A DNA stretch of 32,488 nt from Planctomycetota bacterium (GTDB taxonomy: Bacteria; Planctomycetota; Phycisphaerae; UBA1845). The stretch's first letter is position 1; each line of letters opens with the position of its first letter. This document shows positions 23,739 to 32,412 of the stretch, piece by piece. The stretch is from the NCBI GenBank assembly GCA_024280855.1, contig JAJRPG010000110.1, positions 1 through 32,488 on the forward strand, read 5' to 3'. The notes beneath the pieces are model-generated. The model had not been told where the DNA came from, did no database searches, and saw only the letters and a program-made list of their open reading frames with translations. Position numbers and translations under genes: made by a program.

Positions 23739-25013
23739 TCATGTCGTCGATTTTGTCGGGAAAGATGGGCTTTCCTGCTCCTGGGGGATGTTTAAGGTTT
23801 CATGCATCCATTTTTTAGGAACGGATAAACCGAGCTTATTGATGGCTTGATCAAGAAGATCAGCCTTAGCTACTCGCTGATCGAAGCGGGTGGTGATGCG
23901 GTGGAATTGAGGGACGGGTGCATCGGGGCTAAAGCGTAGTTGGACCATGGGGGCGAGGAGGTCGCGTTGGATGGTGCGGGCTTCTTTGCGCATGTCGTCG
24001 GCGAGTATTTCTCCGCGCACACGTTCGTGGACCTGGGCGGCGGCGATGGATCCGCTTTGGCCTGTGATGTCGGTGGAGAGTGTTTGTCCTAGCCAAGCTT
24101 TGCTAAGTTCGCGGTTTAGGAATTGGATTAAACTTTCGTAAGGCGCACTGCCACCGCTGCGACGGGGTTCGAGCAGTTGCAGATCAACGCTTTGGCTAAA
24201 GAGTCCGGCGGCTTGTGAGCCTAGCGATTCGAGCATGTGGATGAGTTCGCGTTTTTCCTCGGCGGTGGTGTTAGGCCCGTAGCGGGCGACGCGGACGGGC
24301 ATGCCGAAAATTTCTGCGAAGATCATCCAGTCTTTAATAGCTAGGTTCTTGGCGAGGTAGATCATGGAGGTGACGCGGGCGACGCCGCCTCGTTGGGGAT
24401 GGCCTGAGACACTGTGGGGCGTGTGGATGATGAATTTGTTGGGCGGAGGGGCGATGCCGGTGCGGTCGTTGTCGGAGGTGAGAAGTCTGGGCTGATCGAA
24501 TTCGTCGAATACGATGCGTGAGAAATTGACGGGGACAAAGTCAATGGGTCTTAAGCCTGCGTCATCAACGTCCCAGACTATTTCTGAGATAGCGATGTTT
24601 CGACCGACGGCGAGCGAGAGGTGTTGTAAGGTGTCGTCGAAGCTGTCGCAGCGCTGGAGCTGATGTCGGCAGTAGTCGGCGGTTTGATCGGCTAAGATTT
24701 GGCTTTGCTCCGATGCCACATTAGCGGCACTAACGATTTGCCAGGGTAAGCCGGTGAGTGATAGGCGGCGGGTTTGGGCGACGGCGTAGAGGTGGGCGTC
24801 TTTTTCCTCCATTTCCTCGTAGAGAGAAAACATGGCTGAGGGCGATCCTTCGTCAGCTTCGCGGAGGATGGCGAAGAGCCGTGAGGGGGTTAGGCCTGCG
24901 CTGGGGTAGTCGCGGACGGTGTCTTGTAGGCGGGGGACCAGAGATTGGCCTGCTTTGGGTGGTGGCGGTTTTAATGATCGAACTGCGCCGACGATTCGCT
25001 CTTTCCATGTCAT
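23739..25013 (-). CDS. Mu gp29-like portal protein (DUF935)
   Basis: 424 aa. Portal subunit that forms the ring through which DNA enters and leaves the head. Signatures of the DUF935 family are SRLFAILREADEGSPSAMFSLYEEMEEKDAHLYAVAQTRR, GLPWQIV, FHIP-like FIIHTPHSVSGHPQRGG, LAKNLAIKDWMIFAEIFGMPVRVARYG and FLNRELSKAWLGQTLSTD. It is shorter at both ends than the about 510-residue Mu protein. It starts 51 bases after the terminase stop. Confidence 0.92.
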   Translation of the reverse strand: MTWKERIVGAVRSLKPPPPKAGQSLVPRLQDTVRDYPSAGLTPSRLFAILREADEGSPSAMFSLYEEMEEKDAHLYAVAQTRRLSLTGLPWQIVSAANVASEQSQILADQTADYCRHQLQRCDSFDDTLQHLSLAVGRNIAISEIVWDVDDAGLRPIDFVPVNFSRIVFDEFDQPRLLTSDNDRTGIAPPPNKFIIHTPHSVSGHPQRGGVARVTSMIYLAKNLAIKDWMIFAEIFGMPVRVARYGPNTTAEEKRELIHMLESLGSQAAGLFSQSVDLQLLEPRRSGGSAPYESLIQFLNRELSKAWLGQTLSTDITGQSGSIAAAQVHERVRGEILADDMRKEARTIQRDLLAPMVQLRFSPDAPVPQFHRITTRFDQRVAKADLLDQAINKLGLSVPKKWMHETLNIPQEQESPSFPTKSTT

Positions 25014-25064
25014 GTTTTTCTCCTTGAGGTTGTTATTGCGTTACTGATGTCATGTGTTGGTCCA

Positions 25065-26393
25065 TTACCATGCGCCGATTCGTGCGAATGAAAGTGGCTT
25101 TGTGTTTACGGATTCGATGGTTGCGTAAGCGTTGTGGGCTGCGCGAACGGCGAGGGCAGCCGCCCAGAAGCGGTCGGCGTGGCTGCCATGTTGCCGTGGG
25201 GCGGAGATGCGAAAGTTTCCGCTGCTGGTCATGGACCGCTCGACGCTGTGCCAGTCGTTGATGATGGCGTCGCGGTTGGGGATGCGGATGCTTTTGTTTT
25301 CCACGGCGATGCGCAGGTCACCGGCGAGTGATGATTTTAAGGACGAGGTGAAGGTGACAGGTTCGACGCGATGTTTTCCGAATCGGGTGAGAAGCTCCTC
25401 GGCTAATTGCATGCCTAATCCTCCGGCGTCTATGCAGCACTTTTTGACGCAACGTAGTGAGAGCAGTTGGTGGAGCATGGCTTGTTGCGCTCGAAAGGGG
25501 GCTGCGGATAATTCGAATATTCCCACCGTAGAAAGAACATCGCCGTTGATTTGTAAAACCCAGACGACGGTGAGATCATGCAGCCGACCGATGTCTACGC
25601 CGATGTAGAGATCGCCAGAGTCGGAGGTTAGGTCGGTCACGTTTTCAGCTGGGGCGAGATGCTCGTCTACGCAGGCGAGAATTTGGTCGTAGCTTAGCAG
25701 GGCGGTGGCTTCTTCGACGAATTCGCAGAGGAATTCCTGACGAAAGAGCAGGTCGTCGTTACAGGCTTCGCGCAGGGCGACGATGTCGACGTTTAGGCCT
25801 TGCTTGATAGCGTCTGGGAGGGTGAGGGTGTCGGTGGTGAAGCGGGGATTGTTGCGGAGTTCGTAAAAGAGATTGCCCTTGCCTTTGGGAGTGGAGGCTA
25901 TGTCCAGTTCGCCGTTGCCTCGGAGGAGGGTGGGGAATAGTGCCGCCCATATGTCACGGTCGTCGCGGTGCATGGCGAATTCATCGAGCAGGACGTCGCC
26001 AGTGTAGCCTCGGGCGGTTTGGGGGTTAGCGGGCAGGCCTATGATGCGCACGCCGCCGGGTAAAATGATTTCGCTGGAAGTAAAGTGCATGTCGTTGAAG
26101 TAGGTGGAGCCTTTGAATTGAGTGGTTATTTGTAATACTTGGCAATGTTGGCGGGCTTTGAGCATGAGTTCGCGTGATTGGCGCATCCCGGCTGAGAGGA
26201 ATATTTGGTTTCGTCTGCAGGAAATGCCACGGATGATGCGGCGTAGAGATTTCGTGAAGCTCTTGCCGGTTTGCCTAGCCCAGCAGTTCCAGCGGAAGCG
26301 GTCGTTGGATTCGAGGTCGCGGAGCTGGTAGGGGTGCAGGGGGATGATGGGCTTGGGGCGAGCGGGTTGCTTGGTGGCTGATTGTTTTGGCAT
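25065..26393 (-). CDS. Mu gp28-like terminase large subunit
   Basis: 442 aa from the ATG at 26393 (MPKQSATKQ...); a longer frame upstream is out of keeping with the family and covers the shared promoter-like motif. The ATPase domain has a Walker A variant at 39-46 (ARQTGKSF) and Walker B LLDEFA with Asp 137 and Glu 138. The RNase H-like nuclease domain begins LYIGVDIGR (Asp 267) and continues with CCIDAGGLG (about 322). It packages DNA through the portal. All catalytic residues are in place, so the motor looks competent. It is shorter than Mu gp28, and no small terminase gene lies upstream. Confidence 0.92.
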   Translation of the reverse strand: MPKQSATKQPARPKPIIPLHPYQLRDLESNDRFRWNCWARQTGKSFTKSLRRIIRGISCRRNQIFLSAGMRQSRELMLKARQHCQVLQITTQFKGSTYFNDMHFTSSEIILPGGVRIIGLPANPQTARGYTGDVLLDEFAMHRDDRDIWAALFPTLLRGNGELDIASTPKGKGNLFYELRNNPRFTTDTLTLPDAIKQGLNVDIVALREACNDDLLFRQEFLCEFVEEATALLSYDQILACVDEHLAPAENVTDLTSDSGDLYIGVDIGRLHDLTVVWVLQINGDVLSTVGIFELSAAPFRAQQAMLHQLLSLRCVKKCCIDAGGLGMQLAEELLTRFGKHRVEPVTFTSSLKSSLAGDLRIAVENKSIRIPNRDAIINDWHSVERSMTSSGNFRISAPRQHGSHADRFWAAALAVRAAHNAYATIESVNTKPLSFARIGAW

Positions 26394-27084
26394 GATGATT
26401 ACGCTTTTTGAAAAAAAGGATTTGCGATGATTCGGATTAGGTCGCTCTACATATAAAGAACAAGTCCGGTGATCTATGGAGAGGGGATAAGGAATAGCGC
26501 GCTTCAATCCATCAAATCTAATATTGAAGGAGGGGCTTATCGGGTAAACCCCCAATTTCAATGCTGCATGCTATTGATGCCAACACGATGCCCCCATGGG
26601 TCATGGGCTATTTTTAGCTTTAATCGTGCGTTTCCATTCGGAGTATTGAGGAATTCGATTGTAGATTTAATATTTACCAGGAATTGTATTATTTTGTTGC
26701 ATATCAAAAACGAAAAGTTACAATGGGGTTGCGTTAACAAGAGATGCGTTCTTATCGTGTTTATTGCATATTCGTGTCTCCTTTTTTTGTTGTGTTAAGT
26801 CGTGCGTGACAGTTTCTAGCTTGGGTCGCGCTCGGTCTAAAAATTGAGAGTGGCGTGGGGTATGGATCACGCGTTCCATATCTCTTCGCGCCTATCGAAA
26901 AGTGCGTTGCACGTAATCGTCTTATTTTGTGAGTCATAAGACTGTGGTTGGGGTGTGCGCACGAGAGATTGTCGTGATCTCATGAGAGCGTTTGGTATCC
27001 TAACTCCTCTTATGTGCTAAATCACTACAAACTCCCTGCGAAAAGAATATTGAAGATTTCTGTCCTCGCTTGTGGAGAAAAGAA
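26394..27084. other. Divergent control region upstream of the terminase operon
   Basis: About 690 bp, AT-rich, without a convincing gene; the open frames across it have no family resemblance. It holds the 21-bp motif at 26450-26470 and must contain the promoters of the leftward capsid operon and of the rightward secreted-protein gene. No repressor, transposase or integrase gene is visible. Confidence 0.55.
26450..26470 (-). promoter_or_regulatory. Shared motif upstream of the terminase gene
   Basis: On the minus strand ACCGG, AC, then TTGTTCTTTATATG, ending 56 bases before the terminase ATG. It matches the motif before the protease gene; the only differences are the two bases after ACCGG. 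Confidence 0.6.
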
Positions 27085-28656
27085 ATGAAATTCTGGCTTC
27101 CCAATATCATCGCGACGATGTTCGTTAGCGTGAGCAGTGTTGTTGGTCAATCTCTGATTTTTGATGATGTTACCTCCTCGTCTTTGCTTAGTTATCCTCC
27201 CTCGGCGAGTGTTGTGCTGGGCGTGCCCGGATTGCAGGGTGTTTCTGTTGGTGATTATGACGGCGACGGGTGGGACGACATTTGTTTTTGTGGAAATTCG
27301 CAAGTTGGCGTGTTGATGTTTCGAAACCTTGGCGACAAGACATTTCAGGATGTCACGAGCACGGTGTTACCGGCTGGTTTGCCGAATGCTTCAACCTCTA
27401 TCTTTGCTGACATTGACAATGACGGCGATCTCGATCTGGTGATGGCTAGGCACAACGCTGGCGCTGGAGAGACCTGTTTAGACTATCTTATTAACGACAA
27501 TGGTGTCTTTATTGAAGTTGGTAGCCCTTGCAAAGGTGCCTTGCATAGTGCCATTTCTGGCGGTTTGTCAGTAGCTGATCCGGATCGTGACGGGGATCTG
27601 GACATTGCGATTACCCATTGGGGCGGTCCTGCCTGGTATTTTGTTAATTCCGGCGCTCTCTCATTTACGGAAGTTGCCAGTCAAATAATTCCGGGGTTAG
27701 AAACTTCGCGCATGCATTGGACCCCAGTATTTGCAGACTTTAACAATGATGGCATGGTTGACCTACATGTAGCTGTTGATGTCGATGAAGACTTTCACGC
27801 CAACAATCAGAGTAGCGACATCTTCACGGATATTAGCACTACCTGGGATTCCCAAGAAGGCAGCGCGGACATGGGCATTGCCTGCGGAGATATTGAAAAT
27901 GATGGAGACCTGGATTTTTTTGTGACGAATATCGGCGTACATATGTTGCATGTAAACGACGGTAGCGGTCTATTCTCTGAAGAGGGCATGGCTCGTAATG
28001 TTGATTTTAATGGCCAAAACTATGTCGCATGGGGCACGGCTTTTGTTGATTTCGATCACGACACTGATGTGGACCTTATTTTCGTAACGACTGGAGGACC
28101 AGAGGGGTCTATATTTGAAAATGATGGGCTTGGATATTTTACGGATGTTACGGTTGGCAGCGGTATGGCACTTCGAGGCTCTGGCTTGGTTCCTTTTGAC
28201 TATGATAAAGACGGCGATATTGATTTAATCGTCGCGGATGTGACCGGGCCATTTCTATATGAAAATGTGACTCCAATGGCGGGGAAACACTGGATTCAAA
28301 TTGATTTGAAAGGTATTGCATCAAACACAACGGGCATAGGCTCGCGTATTACAGTTACGATAAACGGGCAAACGATGATCCGTGAACTCCTGGGGAATTA
28401 TTCGTTTTATGCAGGCCCCCCAGTTCGTGCGCATTTCGGATTGGGTAGTGCAACTTTAATTGACACCCTTCAGGTTGAATGGCCTTCCGGAAATGTTCAA
28501 ATATTAAACAACGTGGCTGTGGATCGGCGTCTGGTGATTACTGAGAGTGGTGGCATACAGGCTCCGACTATGTCTTCATGGGCGTTAGTCGTCATGATGA
28601 TTTTGATTGTCACGGCTGGCAATCTTGTGCTTAGACAACGCAAAATTATAACGTGA
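27085..28656 (+). CDS. Secreted FG-GAP/VCBS protein with ASPIC/UnbV domain and sorting-like tail
   Basis: 523 aa from the ATG at 27085, with GGAGA six bases upstream. Signal peptide ending VVGQ at about 21. Repeated VCBS/FG-GAP units with DYDGDGWDDI, DIDNDGDLDLV, DPDRDGDLDIAI, DFNNDGMVDL, DIENDGDLDFFV and DYDKDGDIDLIV, all calcium-type D-x-D-x-D loops, build a beta-propeller. At about 390-480 an ASPIC/UnbV domain follows (GIGSRITVTINGQTMIREL, PVRAHFGLGSATLIDTLQVEWPSG). The last 28 residues (APTMSSWALVVMMILIV... RQRK) have the IPTL-CTERM layout in a degenerate form, so the protein may be surface-sorted. Probably an adhesin or surface propeller; no substrate is known. Confidence 0.82.
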   Translation: MKFWLPNIIATMFVSVSSVVGQSLIFDDVTSSSLLSYPPSASVVLGVPGLQGVSVGDYDGDGWDDICFCGNSQVGVLMFRNLGDKTFQDVTSTVLPAGLPNASTSIFADIDNDGDLDLVMARHNAGAGETCLDYLINDNGVFIEVGSPCKGALHSAISGGLSVADPDRDGDLDIAITHWGGPAWYFVNSGALSFTEVASQIIPGLETSRMHWTPVFADFNNDGMVDLHVAVDVDEDFHANNQSSDIFTDISTTWDSQEGSADMGIACGDIENDGDLDFFVTNIGVHMLHVNDGSGLFSEEGMARNVDFNGQNYVAWGTAFVDFDHDTDVDLIFVTTGGPEGSIFENDGLGYFTDVTVGSGMALRGSGLVPFDYDKDGDIDLIVADVTGPFLYENVTPMAGKHWIQIDLKGIASNTTGIGSRITVTINGQTMIRELLGNYSFYAGPPVRAHFGLGSATLIDTLQVEWPSGNVQILNNVAVDRRLVITESGGIQAPTMSSWALVVMMILIVTAGNLVLRQRKIIT

Positions 28657-28667
28657 TGCCGTGTTTG

Positions 28668-30047
28668 TTACGGACCCGTGAAAGCGGCTTGGAATAAAGC
28701 GTAGTCTGTCAGGTCGCCATTAAATTGGGCTTGGTAAGTTGCGAAATCTTGCAGGTCTATACGGAATGAATCAGGCGTAAAGTCGTTGCTATCTGTAAAA
28801 GCGACATTGAATACATACGCCGATCCGCACTGCTCGCCCTTGTCGCAGTCATCGCCAATGGCGCCAGCTACAGCCGTGATTCCATCTAACGCGACGTAGT
28901 ATCCTAAATCATCCCCTCTTCCCGAATCAGATGCTGTCAGCTTCTGCATTTGGACCCAGGAAATTCCGTCGAAATGATATGCGTATGCTGATCCGCAGAA
29001 GATGCCTGTCGCGCAATCGTCTGCGAATGCGCCAGCTACGACTGTGTTTCCGCTGATGGCTACGGACCTACCAAATCGGTCCTGGGCTGTCGCGTCGAAA
29101 GCGGTTAGTATTTGCTCCTCAAACCAGGAAGCGCCGTTATATCTAAAAACATAAGCGGCTCCGCACACAAATGAATCTTTCTCGACGCAGCCTGCGAGCC
29201 AGGCACCGACAGCTATCGCGTCACCACTTAACGACACGGAAATCCCAAATCGATCTCGATCAGCGTCGGAGGCGGTTAGTTTTTGCTCTTCGATCCAGGA
29301 AGTGCCGTTATATCGAAACACATAAGCCGAACCGCAAAGCGTGCCGGCATCACAAATGCTTTGGGAAGCTCCGACTACTAGTGTGTTACCTTTAATGGAC
29401 ACGCTCGTGCCAAATGCGTGCCTTCCGCTAGTGTCAGATCCTGAAATTTTTTGTTGCTCGATCCAGGAGTCGCCGTCGAACCAAAAGACATAGGCGGCTC
29501 CGCTATTAGGTCTACCCGGCATGCCATCAGCACCATGGGCTCCGACGATCATGTAGTCTCCATTCAAAGATACAGAAATGCCAAAAAAATCACTTGTCGC
29601 AGCGTCAGAAGCGACGAGCTTTTGTTGTTCAACCCACAAGGATCCGTTGAAATGGAAGACATAAACCGAGCCACAATTATCGCCTGCAGTACAGTCATCT
29701 CTGAAAGCGCCAACGATGGCGGTGTCGGCGTCCACAGCGACAGAAACGCCGTAGCCATCAAAATCTTCGGTGTCGGATGCGATTAGAATTTGCTCTTGAA
29801 TCCAATTCGTGTTGCGTAGGCGGTAGATGTATGCCCGGCCAAGCTCTACAGCGTCTACAGTGCCTACCGCGCCCACTACAATCACATCACCAGAAATTGA
29901 GATGGTCCGTCCGTAGAGGTCGAACTCGCTGGCATCTGAAGCGGTCAACTTTTGTTTCTCTTCGTTTACGACGATGGCCAATGCCGCTGATGCGCTAACA
30001 AAAACCACTGAGGCGAATACGAGACGTTTTGCGATACTTATTTTCAC
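28668..30047 (-). CDS. Secreted integrin-like FG-GAP beta-propeller protein
   Basis: 459 aa, GTG start with AGGAG seven bases upstream. Signal peptide to about residue 24 (SASAALA). Seven or so repeats of the form WxEQQKLxASDxxxxDxFGxSVSxxGDxxxVGAxxDDCxxGxxCGSAYVF make one FG-GAP propeller. The C-terminus (NDFTPDSFRIDLQDFATYQAQFNGDLTDYALFQAAFTGP) is the degenerate dockerin-like tail common in planctomycete secreted proteins. It converges with the ASPIC gene with 11 bp between the stops. Extracellular or surface role inferred. Confidence 0.8.
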   Translation of the reverse strand: MKISIAKRLVFASVVFVSASAALAIVVNEEKQKLTASDASEFDLYGRTISISGDVIVVGAVGTVDAVELGRAYIYRLRNTNWIQEQILIASDTEDFDGYGVSVAVDADTAIVGAFRDDCTAGDNCGSVYVFHFNGSLWVEQQKLVASDAATSDFFGISVSLNGDYMIVGAHGADGMPGRPNSGAAYVFWFDGDSWIEQQKISGSDTSGRHAFGTSVSIKGNTLVVGASQSICDAGTLCGSAYVFRYNGTSWIEEQKLTASDADRDRFGISVSLSGDAIAVGAWLAGCVEKDSFVCGAAYVFRYNGASWFEEQILTAFDATAQDRFGRSVAISGNTVVAGAFADDCATGIFCGSAYAYHFDGISWVQMQKLTASDSGRGDDLGYYVALDGITAVAGAIGDDCDKGEQCGSAYVFNVAFTDSNDFTPDSFRIDLQDFATYQAQFNGDLTDYALFQAAFTGP

Positions 30048-30175
30048 TTTCTGCTCCTACCCCTAGAACGGCAGTTAAAGGCTAAAATGCAACTATCATG
30101 CTACACGAATGGTGTTGCGAAATGCAAGTAAAATATCGCTTTTTAGCTTATATTTTGGCTAACTGCATGCTTGGC

Positions 30176-31396
30176 CTATTGAACCGAAGGCCGCTTTAAT
30201 CGGAAGACCATAGTTCCGATTACGTTGATAAGAAGCATCATCGTTAGCACGCCCCACTCTGACACAGTGGGTACTGGGGGCGAGGTTTCGCAAGCGTCGG
30301 CTGTACTGTTGCCATTGGCGTCGGTGCAATCTGTTAGCGCGCCAGCCCAGCTTGAGTTGGGGACTACGCCGCAATCTGTTTCATTAAGCACCAGGCATCC
30401 TCCACTATCCAGGCAGCATGCACCGCTGGGCTGTGGGCATAAGCCGGCGGAGCATTGTACCTGGTCGCCTTGGAATGTTCCGCCGGAGGCTGCACAGTCG
30501 GTGTCGAGAACATCGTTGGTGCAGGTGCCATCGGTGTTGCAACATGCGCCGGTTGGGAAGCAAGTTGTCGTGGCGCAGACGGAGCCTGGGCCTTGATTGA
30601 ATCCGGAAGCTAAGCCGCAATTAGCTACGGTCAGGTCCAAGCAGCTACCTGGTCCGAAGCAACAGGACTCGTTGCAGGTGATTGTGCCGCAAGTGACGCC
30701 ATCGCCTCGGTAAGCGCCGCCGGATGCAATGCACGACGTACTTGTCACTTCGTTGCATCCGCCGCCGACTTCACAGCATGCGCCGGTTAGTGCGCCGCAA
30801 TCGACTACCGCGCGAAGGAAGAAATCTCCGGAAACGCCGAGGGTGCAAGAACTAATCCATCCAAAGCCTATCGCTTCGATCGAATTTTTTCCCGCCTGGC
30901 ATCCCGTATCCGTTACGATGCTGGGGCCATTGGCTGCGTTTGGTGCATTCATGAATTTGAAAGAAACGACAAAACCCTGGCCATTGGTTACGGGGACGAG
31001 CAGTGGAATCGTCAGCATGTCATCGAGAAAACGGTATTCGTTATTGAAGCCGTCCGTCATTTGCGGACCGATGATAGCTTCAAGTTCTGCGCCGGGCGTA
31101 GGAAAAGTTCCCGCTTGAAAAATTCGGATGGAGTCCTCAATAGTTTGAGGTTCCGTGCCTGTGATCGATTTCCAGTATACCTGCACAGCGACAATGTTGC
31201 CGTCGCAGGGTGAGGTTAGCCAAGAGGCAGCACTTTCACCGGCAGCAAAGCCCGCCTGGATATTTCCGTTAGCGCCGTCGGAGAGCGTGTCGTTTTGGAC
31301 GGTGATTTCCTGGGCAGTGGTGATTTGAATGGGAGCTAATGCAAAAAGCAAAAGCACTACTGCGCCGCTGAGATGTCGTTCTGTTTTCTTGCACAT
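30176..31396 (-). CDS. Secreted Cys-rich repeat protein with IPTL-CTERM sorting signal
   Basis: 406 aa. Signal peptide ending TTAQ at about 29. The first ~190 residues are a beta domain (TVQNDTLSDGANGNIQAGFAAGE...) often found at the start of such proteins. About five Cys-rich units follow (GACCEVGGGCNEVTSTSCIASGG, GACCNTDGTC, GACCLDSGGC and so on), each about 40 residues with the pattern GACC-x-GxC-x-TxxxC-x-GGxxxGxGxxC, presumably disulfide-stabilised. The C-terminal PVPTVSEWG, hydrophobic helix and RLKRPSVQ form a clear IPTL-CTERM signal, normally processed by an exosortase/archaeosortase-type system. No sorting enzyme is in the window. Confidence 0.88.
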   Translation of the reverse strand: MCKKTERHLSGAVVLLLFALAPIQITTAQEITVQNDTLSDGANGNIQAGFAAGESAASWLTSPCDGNIVAVQVYWKSITGTEPQTIEDSIRIFQAGTFPTPGAELEAIIGPQMTDGFNNEYRFLDDMLTIPLLVPVTNGQGFVVSFKFMNAPNAANGPSIVTDTGCQAGKNSIEAIGFGWISSCTLGVSGDFFLRAVVDCGALTGACCEVGGGCNEVTSTSCIASGGAYRGDGVTCGTITCNESCCFGPGSCLDLTVANCGLASGFNQGPGSVCATTTCFPTGACCNTDGTCTNDVLDTDCAASGGTFQGDQVQCSAGLCPQPSGACCLDSGGCLVLNETDCGVVPNSSWAGALTDCTDANGNSTADACETSPPVPTVSEWGVLTMMLLINVIGTMVFRLKRPSVQ

Positions 31397-31776
31397 GCTC
31401 TTTCCCTCTCACTATTGAATCGCTTCTATCTCGCCGCGGCGACTACACCAAACAGGTAGACGTCTCAGGCCCGGTTACTTCTCATTTATGGGCTGTGTTT
31501 CATTGTACAAAATTGGCCTGCTTGATTCAAGCTTTTTTTTGGGGGGAGGCTTGGATTGTGTTGGTTTTTTCAGCAACCATTGAATAGTTATCAGAAACCG
31601 CTTTCTCGTCAACTAATTGCATCTAATCAGGTATTCGCACATTTGTTGAGGGAAGATGAGAAGTGTCAAGAAAACCTGGCGAAAGCTTTTTGACCGGTCC
31701 ATGGCTCACATGCTTAGCTAGACATGCCCGCAGGCTTGCGCCGTGCGGCTCTGATCGGAACCAATGCTTCTGGGTG
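31397..31776. other. Intergenic region with the inverted 33-bp repeat
   Basis: About 380 bp, AT-rich on the left, without a convincing gene. It contains a TTTTTTTTGGGGGG tract near 31533 and the 33-bp repeat at 31723-31755. Nothing else is recognised. Confidence 0.5.
31723..31755 (-). repeat. 33-bp dispersed repeat, copy 2 (inverted)
   Basis: Exact reverse complement of 4326-4358 over 33 bases. Confidence 0.8.
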
Positions 31777-32043
31777 TCATTGTTGAGGCACTATCTGGTA
31801 GAGTCCATGGCCAGCGTGTTTAAGTCGGCCATTTTCGACGAGTTTTTCCCAGACAGCTTTGGGATATTGCAGGGGGGGCATGATCGCTACGACGCCCGAT
31901 GACTTTCCGCTGGACATAGGGCCGTGTCCGAGTTTTGCTTCGTCGTCGAGGCGGGTAAGTTTGAGACGCTTTTTGAAGGCCTTCATAGCTTTGCGAAGTT
32001 CCTCTGGTGTTGGTGATTCTGGTGCTGGCTGAGATTCGGTCAT
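31777..32043 (-). CDS. Small soluble protein of unknown function
   Basis: 88 aa. AGGAG lies nine bases before the ATG. Acidic/Pro N-terminus, then EELRKAMKAFKKRLKLTRLDDEAKLG, GPMSSGKSSGVVAIMPP and YPKAVWEKLVENGRLKHAGHGLYQ. The last segment looks like a small winged-helix-like or recognition unit (a VWEKLVENGRL helix followed by a turn). The compact, charged layout suggests a conserved cytoplasmic protein; I know no function. An overlapping ORF on the same strand (31820-32050) is a shadow. Confidence 0.6.
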   Translation of the reverse strand: MTESQPAPESPTPEELRKAMKAFKKRLKLTRLDDEAKLGHGPMSSGKSSGVVAIMPPLQYPKAVWEKLVENGRLKHAGHGLYQIVPQQ

Positions 32044-32412
32044 TGCTCATGGCTCCTAAAGACTGTTACTTGGTTTTGAGTATACACGATTGGGCCGTTG
32101 CGACCAAGGATAACTTTGCGCCCTGTTATTGGGCCGTTTAGCAGATAGATTGTCTGCTGAATCTATGATCCAAATCAGAGCCGGTAGCGCCAGCGCCCGG
32201 TGTCTTCGGCTGTCATGCACGCGGGGAATTTTCTGCATGATTAAAAGTTCATAGCGCGTCGAAAACACGGGTCGCTTGCGCTCGCCGCTCGGTTTGCCAT
32301 AGTGCATCGTAGTAGAAAAAGCCCTGTTCGTTAGTACCGTCGAATATCTCAGGAATGAATCCGAATGCGCATCATCAGACTTCCCCATGTCCAAAAAGAA
32401 GGACATGATTCC
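32044..32412. other. Gene-free region before the last gene
   Basis: About 370 bp. A 116-codon minus-strand frame (32056-32406) has no recognisable motif and low-complexity codon use, and I do not regard it as a gene. The repeat start AATCAGAGCCG occurs at 32173-32183, followed by GC-rich palindromic sequence unlike the rest of the 33-bp repeat. Confidence 0.45.

Noticed and set aside
26469-26798. 109-codon plus-strand ORF upstream of the terminase
   Set aside because: Composition is that of AT-rich intergenic DNA, it crosses the control region and resembles no phage regulator.
16895-27084. Direct repeats or att sites bordering the capsid operon
   Set aside because: I compared the two flanks by eye and found no convincing direct repeat or short target duplication; this needs an alignment.
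32056-32406. 116-codon minus-strand ORF near the right end
   Set aside because: No motif, no start signal, and it contains a fragment of a dispersed repeat; more likely the leader of the plus-strand gene at 32413.
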